DNA from: Lytechinus variegatus
Lineage: Eukaryota; Echinodermata; Echinoidea; Temnopleuroida; Toxopneustidae
Direction: 5' to 3'
Length of the DNA stretch: 64,000 nucleotides
Assembly (NCBI RefSeq): GCF_018143015.1
Contig: NC_054758.1
Coordinates: 9,098,501 to 9,162,500 of the forward strand
Shown piece by piece: positions 46,601-59,000 of the stretch. Position 1 is the stretch's first letter. The number at the start of each line of letters is the position of its first letter. The notes under the pieces are model-generated. The model was not told the DNA's origin and did not search any database. It saw only the letters and a list, made by a program, of their open reading frames with translations. The position numbers and the translations under genes are program-made.

Positions 46601-49600
46601 TATTACTATTTTGTTAAAAATAAGCGAAACTTTGAAATGTCATAACTTTCTTATTTTACATCCGATTTTGATGAAATCTTCAGCATTGTGCTTGTCTGAT
46701 TTTTCTCTTTTGATTCAATTCAACATTTTTCTGAGGTGGACTTGACCTTTAAACACAGATTAAATTGCTCTCTCTCTCTCTCTCTCTCATGTTCAGACTG
46801 TTGCCAGAGGGAGGGGAAAGTCCTAATCCTCTGTAGATTTCTCATCAGTCTTGTCTGAGCAATCCAGAAAAATGATCTCCCTTATTCCCTCCCAAAGATT
46901 CAGGAACAAATTTTGGAGGAGCGCGATTGTTGAGCTATCAATCGATGGGCATATTGAATACCAGTATGCCCTTTCATGTAGGGCAGATGTGTTATACCAT
47001 GCAAAGCCGGTACAACATCATAAACAACAAAAGTCGGATGTAAGAAATACAATAAGTTTGAGACAAGACGAGAGAGATTATCCCCTCCCCTCGAACAACA
47101 CCGCAAAGACACCGGTATCTATATCGGTCCACACCAGAGAAGCATTGAAACAACACCCGTTAAGAATCAAACTGATATTGGTTTAACACTGATTGAATTG
47201 CTTGAATGCCAAATTGGTGTTTATAGCCTAATGTCAAACCGGTGTTGTTCTAACACCTCTCTGGTGTGGACTGTGAACCGATATAGATACAAAGCTGGTG
47301 TTAAATTGACACCGGCGTTTTTTTCAGTGAATAGTCTACAGGGTCGCTATCTCTCTCTTCACATCTCTCTTTGTCTCTCTCTTTGATTATGTCATTAGCC
47401 ACAATTAATTTTGCACTGTACTAATTGCATCTTCTTGTTCATGCACTGCACTAACTGTTCCTAGGAATGTGCACTCTATCATTAGAAATCTTTATCAGCA
47501 GTAAACATTATTTTTTCAACCGAATCAACCTAAGTCTTTCAAATCAGTTGCAAAGTTGCGCTCAAATTGCAGGCTTGCATTTTGAAAACCTAAAGTTCAA
47601 TTTGACTTGCTTTAGTTAGATTTGATCTTCAATCATAAATTTGCAAGAAGAAATTTGCAGTGGATTGCAACTTTTTTGACAAAGCTCCATTAGATATTAA
47701 AACAAATCTATCAATTACTAGTATTTTTTTTCAAAAATGCAAGCAGCCAAAACAATACAACAAAAAAAGACATGCGAAACAAAGATTTGTCATAATTAGA
47801 GTTATTATAGTAAAATTGTTGTCTAAAATCATACCCATACTAGTTTACTACTATCTCAATTCCAAGGATTTAAAATAAATCTGAATCAGCTGTTAATAGT
47901 GATCAACCGAATATTAACACTTGTTGATTTAAACATAACTCTAAGAGATTTTGATTCAAATCTGTTGAGATTTAAAGATTAAATCTAAATTTAATATTCA
48001 AACTAGTCACCATTTACAGCCAATCTTCGTTTATTTCAAATCATTGAAATCTAGAAAGTATACACTCATCAGGATGTTTAATAAAGCTTTTGCAAAAAAA
48101 TGACATAAAAACGTGTCATGCTTTCAAAACAAATCCAGCTGTGATAAACAGTAATTTTTACAAAATAAGCTCACATGACAATTGTTTTATGTTGACATAT
48201 CCACAAAACATGACATATACCCCAGCCCAGTAGACCAACAAGATGCTCAAATGACAAAATCTACAAAAATTGCTCTGCCTGGACTGTTTCTTGACTTGAC
48301 CGTTTCTTGACTCTGAGCAAATGGTACCGATCGTATTGCTATCACAGCAAATAATGTATTAGAAATAATTTAGCCTATGGATATTTCTTATATTCAGTGT
48401 ATCAATGTTTTATTTTTTCAAGTTTCTCTTAACATGCAGCAATGGAGATACACAGACATGGAAATTTTAGCAATGTTGGGTGCTTACGTAAGAATTAAAC
48501 CACCAGCTCAATAATTTTTCTTTTTCTTCTGATTTGAATCCTCATATAAAAAACAAAACATCAGTAGAAAGTTTTAGAGCAACACTCTAACCCACACATG
48601 AGCAGCACTCTGGCGCTTTGCGGTCTACTCCCTGCCGGTGCAAACTTCAGAAGGTTCAGAAGGTTCTTGTCATTGTGGCATGCAATTCTAATGAATAAAT
48701 CATTGGAGAACAATCTGCAATGTTCCACTTCAACGGTGGTGTAAAATCCCAATTAATGAATGTTCAACTTTGCGTGATTGTACAGAATTTCGCATTCTGT
48801 GAAAGAAAGGCATTCTATTAAACTCAAACTTGCCTCATTTAAAAGATTGATAACTGTTTCACCTCAGTCAAAGTCTCAAGCCATTGCAAATATATAATGG
48901 CTTCTTGTACAATCCCATGTTCCACTGATACCAATAGTGACTGTTCAACTTTGCGTGATTGTACAGAATTTTGCATTCTGTGAAAGAAAGGCATTCTATT
49001 AAACTCAAAATTACCTCATTTAAACTGTTTCACCTCAATCAAAGTCTCACGTCACTGCACTATATTTTGGCTACTTGAGATACCATTCCCATGTTCCACT
49101 GATATGATCCAATAAATCTAAATCTAACAAAAGCATTTTCCTTAAAAGGTTACTTTTTACATGTACATTCAAGAAATGTCTAGGATTAGGGGAGCTTGTG
49201 CTTCAAGTCGTGAACAAGGAACAAATGTTATTCTTGTTGGTAGCATCTGTCATTTGAGCATCAGTCACAGTGTAAATTGGAACAATTTCCACATTTCATA
49301 TGGGCATCCATCCGAGGAGATATGTCAGACAACCCCCAAAACAGCAATTATATAACAGACAATGGACAAAATTTAGCAACAAAAAACAAGCATCAACCTA
49401 CATGATTGCCTATTTCATTTGTTATACTTTGCATTTAATTTTATATGGGGATGGGTAACAATAATCATGTACATGTACATCTATTTAAGAAATAGCAAAG
49501 CAACAAAAAAAAATTTTTACAAGTACTGATTTTTCTTAAACCTAAATGTTTCTATTATAAGTACATGGAAGAAGGGTCTAATCTATTTTAAAGTAATGAA

Positions 49601-52600
49601 AACTAGATGTACATGTATGTACCTACATCATTTATCCGGTCATATTTCAGGGTAGATTTGCTCAAATTTGGAGTTATGGATTACATGCAGCAATGAAAGG
49701 GTATGCTATGATGTGGCTATTCAGAAGCAAGAAACTGGTATTGCCTCAATTCCAGCATTCTCTTGTTTCTAATTCCATAATTTATCACAATTACAAAATC
49801 ACAATCCACTTAGTCTACAGGCAAAGACCCTTTACTGATATATTATTGGAAACCTTTATTACATCTACTAACAAAGAAACCAATTTGTCAACTTACTGTT
49901 TTCAGTAAAAGATCCAAATTGACTTTTTTGAAAGTCTCATATTCAGGACCTCTACTGTACATGTACATATTACGACAATGGCTCCTTAATTCAAACTCCC
50001 CTCCCCAACCTTTGCAAATGGGAATTTTTTTAAAAATTGTGTTAAGGAGCAACAAGTATTTTCTCTACTTCAGTTCATTGAGGCCTCTGCATATTCTCAT
50101 TTATTTTCTTGTGATGCATTCCGAGACATGTGCCTACAGTATTGCCTATTTTGGGGTAATTTTTAAAAGCCTTTGGTTGCACTCAATTTCTTACTTATTT
50201 TGACGGTCACTGAAAAATTACCAGTAGGCCTGTTGGAATCCGTGACCCCCTCCACATACAACACCCATTAAACAAAAAATATATAACAATTGTAAAATAG
50301 AACCTATGGTTTAAAGATAAAACACATTGATCAATTCATTAAAATTATTCCATTCTTTTGATAACCACAGGCCTTTTAACATAAAGCCTTTTAGCAATCA
50401 TTTCTCAAAACATTTTTTTAGCAATTGATCGCATCAGCTACAATGCACAATCAATCGTGAAAACCAATAACCTTTATGTTTAATAAAGAAACCCAGAAGA
50501 AATTCTTTCCTGAATGATTTACAAAGAAATTATTTGGCAATATATATATATATATATGTATGTATCAAATATAATCCTATACATGAACATAATCCTCTGA
50601 AATATATTTACAAAATGTACATGCACAAACCTTTAATACTCCATAATGAGTTCCCTAAGTTAGGTAAATACAAGTCAGTCACAATAAAAAAATTATCCGC
50701 AAATAAACATGATCAGCTAATAAGATAACATGACCTAGAATGCATGATAAAAACAACATCTCCGTATAGATGGTAAAATATGCGAATAATCAAATAATTA
50801 CTATCTACCTGTAGTTACATGTATATTAGTATACAAGACATGATTACACAAGTGAATTATATATATATATATTTCAAGTGCGACATCCAAAAGTGATTTC
50901 AGGTAAAATTACACAAAATATATCTAGGCCTATATCATTATAACTGATTGTGCTATGCACGTAAAATGTAAAGAAATCCATGAATACCTATGTAACCTGA
51001 AACGTACTATTAAATGTCATACGATGAAAATCAGAGTTCCAAAATGGATATAGTATACCTACATTGTAAATATCTGTCTTTACATGTGTACATGTGCATT
51101 TCGTTAATTTGTTGCATTTCTGAAAGGAAGTATTTGCTATTTAAAGAATTACATTTAAGTGAAATGCAACAGTTCTTTTCTTTTTGAAATCGTTCTTCTA
51201 TCATGGAACAATTCAATTCTTTTCAAATTTAATGTCCATCTAAATTGCTTCAATTTGCCACATGCATTCGTACATGTATATCTCGATACACAGTAGCTTC
51301 AGCATGAAGAATGAAATATGCAATATATACAGTGCGTCCCAGAATAAACGAAACCGAGATTTAGCGATCATTTATTATAACTTAATCATAAATAGAATAG
51401 ACAAATGACCTACCAATTTAAAGCTTAGAATCTCCTCTTTCATCTGATATTACTTAGGTTATTTCTTATTCACGCATGAGTGAGCAAAAACAATTTGAAG
51501 AAAGGATACCAAAAACTCATTTGGCGGGGGTATCTGGGTTTCAAAAGGAAAGCACGTTTTTGATAAGTTCAATATCTCCTCTTTAATTTGGTACCAAAAT
51601 TACAGAAAATGGTCAAGAAATAAAAAAGTTCTGGTCATTTGAAATAAGGCTTGTATTTCCATAATTTCATGAGATAAACGTGTTTTCACCGGTTTCCGAC
51701 AGAAGCTTTCGAATGGTGAACAAAAGATTTAATGCAAGGCTGATCGTCAACAAAACAGAGTGTCGAGTGAGTTTGAAAGCCAGCCTGGAGAACCTCTTCA
51801 TTTTATGAAATTATTGAAATTCAAGCCTTATTTCAAATGACCAGAACTTTGTTATTTCTTGACCATTTTCTGTAATTTAGGTATCAAATTAAGGAGCAGA
51901 TATTGAACTTTTCAAAAATGTGGTTTTCTTTTTGAAACCCAGATACCCCCCGCCAAATGAGTTTTTGATATCCTTTCTTCAAATTGTATTTGCTCACTCA
52001 TGCGTGAATGAGAAATAATCTAAGTAATATCAGATGAAAGAAGAGATTCTAAGCTTTAAATTGATAGGTCATTTGTCTATTTTATTTATGATTAAGTTAT
52101 GATAAATGATCGCTAAATCTCGGTTTCGTTTTTTCTGGGACGCACTGTATATATATATACAGTGCGTCCCAGAAAAAACGAAACCGAGATTTAGCGATCA
52201 TTTATCATAACTTAATCATAAGGAAAATAGACAAATGACCTACCAATTTAAAGCTTAGAATCTCCTCTTTCATCTGATATTACTTAGATTTTTTTTCATT
52301 CACGCATGAGTGAGCAAATACAATTTGAAGAAAGGATATCAAAAACTCATTTGGCGGGGGGTATCTGGGTTTCAAAAAGAAAACCACATTTTTGAAAAGT
52401 TCAATATCTCCTCTTTAATTTGATACCTAAATTACAGAAAATGGTCAAGAAATAACAAAGTTCTGGTCATTTGAAATAAGGCTTGAATTTCAATAATTTC
52501 ATAAAATGAAGAGGTTCTCCAGGCTGGCTTTCAAACTCACTCAACACTCCGTTTTGTTGACGATCAGCCATGCATTAAATCTTTTGTTCACCATGCGAAA

Positions 52601-52975
52601 GCTTCTGTGGGAAACCGGTGAAAACACGTTTATCTCATGAAATTATGGAAATACAAGCCTTATTTCAAATGACCAGAACTTTTTTATTTCTGGACCATTT
52701 TCTGTAATTGAGGTACCAAATTAAAGAGCAGATATTGAACTTTTCAGAAATGTGGTTTTCTTTTTGAAACCCAGATACCCCCGCCAAATGAGTTTTTGGT
52801 ATCCTTTCTTCAAATTGTTTTTGCTCACTCATGCGTGAATAAGAAATAACCTTAGTAATATCAGATGAAAGAGGAGATTCTAAGCTTTAAATTGGTAGGT
52901 CATTTGTCTATTCTATTTATGATTAAGTTATGATAAATGATCGCTAAATATCGGTTTCGTTTATTCTGGGACGCA

Positions 52976-53017
<42 letters not shown>

Positions 53018-56000
53018 TATCAAGATTAATAACATGTACAGGTATGACCTATTTCAAATTTTCCTGAATTGTATCAATATGTGTATACTAGATACAATAC
53101 AACAAATAATGTTATATTGTTCTAATTCAGGATTTTAGACTAATTGCCATGTTCATATCCATCATTACAAAAACTCCTTTTGGTGGAGAGAATAACAGAA
53201 GTTTTTTTGTATTAAACACCCTGGCCCATATTCTGAGGCTGGGTTCAGCTCAGACCATGGTCTAACTCTGTGCTAATATTATGGGAGCCAAAAACTAAAA
53301 AATTCTGCTTATATTGTATTTTTTTTTATATCTACTATTTTGTTTCATTTTGCTTTCATAATGAAGAAAATATTTCAGTTATCATTCTGAGACAGTTATA
53401 AATGATTTGAGTGTCAGAAGAGTTAATAAACTGAACATGTACTAATAGAGATTTGTGCACCAATTGGCTCTCCATAGTTAAACTTCAACTTTAAACCGGA
53501 GTTGAGAATACGAGCCTTTGTACAATGTATGTAGTCCTGAAAAGGACTGTTTGTTATCTTTCTTGGCTATTGAGAGCTCTTAAAAGAACTGTTACCGATG
53601 TTTCCACCAGCATGTTCTCAGAATGACGACCAGAACACGCTGGTCGAAACAACGGTACAGTTCTTTTGAGAGCTATCAAACAACCAAGAAAGATAACAAA
53701 CAGTCCTTTTCAGGACTAGATACATAGAGTTCACCGCAAAAACTTCCATTATAACTCCTTTTTGGAGCCAGAAATCTCCATGATAGCACCATTCTTTTAT
53801 GCGATGTTGAAGAACAACTGAATATTTATATAGCGCCATCTACAGTTGAAACTGAGCCAATGAAGCAATTTATAGTCCTTTGCAATATGATTACATCTAC
53901 ATTATTGTAAAGTGAATTCTTGGGAGTGTTTCATGAAACAAAATAGTGAATTTGTTATAAGCTACTGACATCCTTGGATCTGATTGGCTCAGAGCAAAAT
54001 TTGTGAGTGAAAAATCACTGACAAGATGCTTAATGAAAAACTCCCCTGTTCTACATGTATTAAAGCCAGATGACTTCCAACTGATCTGCATTAGGAATAT
54101 ATATATGCGAGATGAAAATGAAGAATTATGATCGCAAGATATCAATGACTGTGTTTCATTTGGATGTTTGCCCCAATGGCAGTTAATCCAACTTCCTTTC
54201 ATTATTCTCAAACAAAAGGCTATAATCGGAACACTTGAGTAACCTCAACCCTTCAGAGAAATTTGAGTAAGGAGCAATTGTCCATGGAGCAAATACTTGG
54301 GGAGTATTTTCATGAAAATTATTTTCACTGACTATTATTACAAGCTACTGAAATCCATGCATCTGATTGGCTAAGAGCAAATTTGTCCATGAAAATCACT
54401 TACTTTTTCATTCATGAAACACTCCCCTGGGTCCAGTAACACAAAGGTTAGCGGTTGATCGTACGCTTGATTTTCATGATTGATTGTACATTGTAGTCAA
54501 TGCAATCAATTGTAGAGAAATGTTCTACGATCATTGCTAAACTTTGTGTTACGGCCCCGGTCACTACCGCTTCACTGTACCTACACTTCTCACTACATCA
54601 CTGCAACTGGTGTCTATTTGATGAAATACATTGTACATATATATTCTATAACAGAAATTTTAACACAAGCTATCCATCAAGTCCACATGCATGCGTATAT
54701 GTATGAGCTTTTCACACCAAAATAAGCTGAATACTCCACAAACCACCAAAACGTCCACCACAATAAGCACAGTAATTCATGCAATGTTCATGCGACGAGG
54801 GACATCTCAATCCTCGCTAGGGAAGGTTGAGGGGGATCTACTAGGATTGGGAAGCTACTATGACATGCACAGCATGCTGGTTTAGCGTTGTGTTACCTGT
54901 TTACTGGTGCCATTGCTGACTGGCATGGCCGTTCGTAGCCCCGTGGCTTGGCTTATCGACGGTTGCCGTGACAGTCCAAAGGGAAGGATGGGCATCTCAT
55001 TTTGCTTAGCGGGCGGGGGCACCAGTAGCTTTGAGCGTTTCAATTCTGGAATGAGAGACAAACACAAATGCAAAAGAGATTAAAGAGAAAACAATGAGAA
55101 TGTTTCTGAACTGCAGAATCCTTTGCCATACAAACCTGAAGGATGGTTCCACAAGATATGTATGTCCCATCCCTTACCTGATCTCCTGGAGAACAAGGTA
55201 CAGGAGTGCTCAAAGGCTCTTTCCCTGGAGACATCCTTTAACCTGATATCCATTTCAGTAGGACAATAAAAGCTTTGTCACTCCTACCAAAGGCAAGCTT
55301 ACTAGACCTCCTGGAAGACAAGACCAAAAAGAACTCGAAGGCTCTTTACATGAAGACTTCCTTACCTCCTATCCCCTTCAGGACATGAACAATTTTGTCT
55401 CTCTGGCCAAAGTCCTCCCCTTGATCAAGAGCTCAATGGCTCTTTATCTGGAGACATCCTTATACCTGACATCTCTTTCAGAACATTGACAACTTTGTCT
55501 TTCTGATGAAAGGCAAGCTCACCTGACATCCCCTTGTGCATGTGGTAGGGTACATGCCTTGAGCAAGGCAAAGAAGAACTTGATAAGTCTTATTTCACGT
55601 ATTTATTACCCGATATCCCCCTACAGCAGGGCATCTATGACCTCACCATCCCTATAACCAAAGTCAATGACTAACTGCTCTCCTAAGCACCTGATCTTCC
55701 CTTGAGCAGGCAAGGAACTCCAGAGCTATTTCTTACCTGATATCCCCTCCTGTAGGGCATCTATGACCTCATCGTCCCTGTAACCAAAGTCAATGACCAA
55801 CTGCTCCTGTAGGTACCTCACGACCATCTCCATGTCCTTCTTGATCAACACTCCTGGGTAACAAAGAAAAGGGAAAAAGTTAAAGCACAACGTCTCGGGT
55901 TTTCATGGGGAGTTTGACACCATTCGGATATAAATCACGCACAGCAGTACCAGATTTATGACTAGCAGATGTTATGTCATGCCACTGGATATTGCCTTCA

Positions 56001-59000
56001 TCTTGTAATGTCATTAATCTAACTTTTTATGGCCCAATGGCTGCCCTAAGCTACAGGCTTGGTTAAGAATTTGTCCATCTGTCCCCTCAACCATCCATCC
56101 ATCTATCCAAACCTTCATTCCTCGTTCCCCCCATCCACCCACTCATCCATTCAATGACCAATCCATCCATCCACCCACCCATCCTTCCTTCCTTCCATCC
56201 ATCCATCCTTCCTTCCATCCTTCCTTTCTTCCATCCATCTATCTATCCCTCCATCCACCCACCCTCCCACCCATCCATCCACCCACCCACCCATCCATCC
56301 ATACTCACTTCTGTGTAGTTTCATAAGGGTATACGCCATTGATATGAGTATCTTATCTCCTTCAAGCATGAATATATCCCACAGCCTTAGTGTGAGAGGG
56401 AACGGTACTCTATCCAAGAAACATTGAAAGAACCACTTCATTGAGTACAGACTCGTGTGGATCTCCAATCGGTCCTACAACACAAAAGGAATTCAAAGAT
56501 AAAACAATAAATTTGCAACAAATAAATATGTCATGAGAAAGTATTTTAAAATCAAGATTAATTGTCATCCTACATGTATTAATATAGATCTAAGTCTGGT
56601 ACATTAACATTAACTTATGTTTGAGTAATCATGAAATCTTAGCTGAAAGTTGACAACACTTATGATTACTTACACAGAAAAGCATATGTGGGACACTGTT
56701 CTAATATAGCTTGAAAAATACCCTGCCTGTACTTGTGTACATTTCTGAACTGTTCTAAAACAATATTAAATTCTAAGATATGCTGGTGTTATGCCCTAGT
56801 AACAATATGCATTCACAAATTAATAACCAGTAGAAGTCTAATAACTAGAATACTAGCATATCCCTAATGTTGGTCAAATGCTTGGTTGATGCTTTAGTAA
56901 CATAAAACTACATAAAAACTTGTGCTCAAAGGTAGGTGAACCCTGCCACAAAATGCACTCCTTCATGCGGAGTGTCGAATGTAGACAACAACACTTCAAT
57001 GTTCGGTGACCCTAGAGTAACAAACTATACTGAACCAACCGACTTCAGAATAAACATGGCAGAACTTGTAACACTCTTAAAGAGAAATTCCAGTAAATGC
57101 TGATTTCATGAGAAAGTCTGTAAAACCAGGCTTAATTGTCAGAATATCATCGAAGATCTAGATCTGGTACATTTACATAAACTGAACTTTGTGAAATCTT
57201 GAAATCTACGCTGAAAAACGTTCACACTGAAGATCACCAACACAGATAGGCACACGTGGGACAGTGTATTATTATTGCTGGAATAAAGACCCGACGGAAG
57301 TGACCGAATCCGCGCTTATTTTGCTTATTTCTCAGCAATTACACAATTTCTCCCAGAATCCTTTGGCACATATATTTTATTCATACAAACAGACACTTGG
57401 GTGGTCATTATATTAGATCCTGTAAAAAGTCATTTTGAGATCGTTACCAAAACTGGAATTTATCTTTAAATGTGTCCATTTTTCTGGTGGGGTTCACTAA
57501 CTTTTGAGCATCACTGTTTACCAATAGTACATTTGATTTATGGTCGTTGTCCATGTAATCCAAAATAAAACATTAACTATATTGTTTGAAGGTTTGCATG
57601 GTGGCATGTACAATTGCTGATGTGGTTTACGGTACACCATGTGGAGTGTTATAGAAACAGTGGATAGAAGAAGAGAAGTGGATAGGCGAGAAAGTGGAGA
57701 TTTGAGATTAGAGTATTCTTGAAGACGGACAGTCAACCTGTCCGAAACGTCGAGTCTCTCTACTACTCATCATCTCTACTCGCCGACTCAAGCCAGCATC
57801 TCCTCATCAGCTCTACTACTCAAGCTGTTCTCACTCAACATTCCTTCTGGTTTACAGTCCTTTTCAGGACTATGTTTTCAAGAAAGAATACTCTAATCTC
57901 AAATCTCCACTTTCTCGCCTATCCACTTCTCTTCTTCTATCCACTGTTTCTATAACACTCCACATGGTGTACCGTAAACCACATCAGCAATTAACTATAT
58001 TGTATAACTAAGGAACAGAATACCTCCTGCTTCTACCTCCTTAATTAATACCCTCTATCACTTAGTCAAAGATAATTAAGTACATGTATTTTATAGTATC
58101 AGATTCCTATTATAAGAACCAAGGTCTTTCATAGGCTTAATAGAACTCGTAAACTGACACCAATCTTTTTCTTCTCACTAAATACAGTTTAAAGTGATCT
58201 ATTTTTGGATTATAAATTAAAATTAGCTCTCCAGGGCTTTGTATCTACATGGGTTGAAACTTGATACAGAAGCCCAGAATGTATTTTATGAAGCCAAGTC
58301 AAATTCTCTCACATGCAGGTTTTGTTTTAACATCCTTTGAAATCATTGATTTGATTCTCTTTATTTGATTCTCATATAGCATTCATTGAAATTTCTTATA
58401 TTTGTGGGAGTAGTTCACATGCACAGACCCTAAATTTGAGAGGTTCATGAATACATTGGTCTTGAGAGAAGACTAGCACGAGTGCAAACTCACTTTCCCT
58501 TTAATATTGAGTCAAAATGTTTCATAAACAGACACAAAGCTTCAGAGCGGCTAAAGTACGTAATCAAAATTTATCTTTTTCAGTCTACCACTCAGACCTC
58601 TAATATGCAGTTGCAAAGTAGATATACAATCTAAAAGAAATTTTGGCAATACAGTGTACTATCAAAAATACAATTGTAGACAACAAAGGGCTACTTTTAT
58701 CCAGAACTGCACATATGATACCTGGGGGCTGTTCCATTGCACTGCTCAAAAAAATATATATCTACCAAGAACCTAGTCCTTCAAAGGTGCGACCGAAAGT
58801 GCCAACTACCAGATTCTTTCTGACCTTGGGTTCTTGAGGATGTTTTCATGTTGATCTTGATACCTGATCAGCTTAGGAGACCCAGGAATAAAACATAAGA
58901 CTTGGAAAGACAAGGAGCCTCCCATGTACCTACATGTATTACAAAAGGTCAGACTCAGTTGGTCGGACCGAGTACCTACCAGATTCTTGCGGACCTTCGG

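Larger units (their letters stand above)
45936..54896 (-). other. Large intron (9 kb) of the USP6NL-like gene
   Basis: No further exon recognised, though short ones could be missed. Holds MITEs at 46149, 47096, 47850, 53223, 53524, 53921, 54299 and 54431, a 181-bp tandem duplication at 48761-49110 and the double palindrome at 51330-52978. 49111-51329 contains AT microsatellite patches (50539-50560, 50858-50873) and nothing else recognisable. Confidence 0.5.
56475..58979 (-). other. Intron with MITE, foldback and relic exon
   Basis: Contains the elements at 57077-57469 and 57612-57992 and the relic exon at 58806-58895. The remainder is AT-rich with nothing recognised. Confidence 0.5.

Noticed and set aside
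56151-56308. N-x-W-M-D-G-W-rich C-terminal extension of the TBC core exon
   Set aside because: Read-through of the CCAT microsatellite past the splice donor; not coding.
58806-58895. Mutually exclusive alternative exon of the USP6NL-like gene
   Set aside because: Acceptor AG missing and a 7-bp length difference shifts the frame, so it is called a relic.
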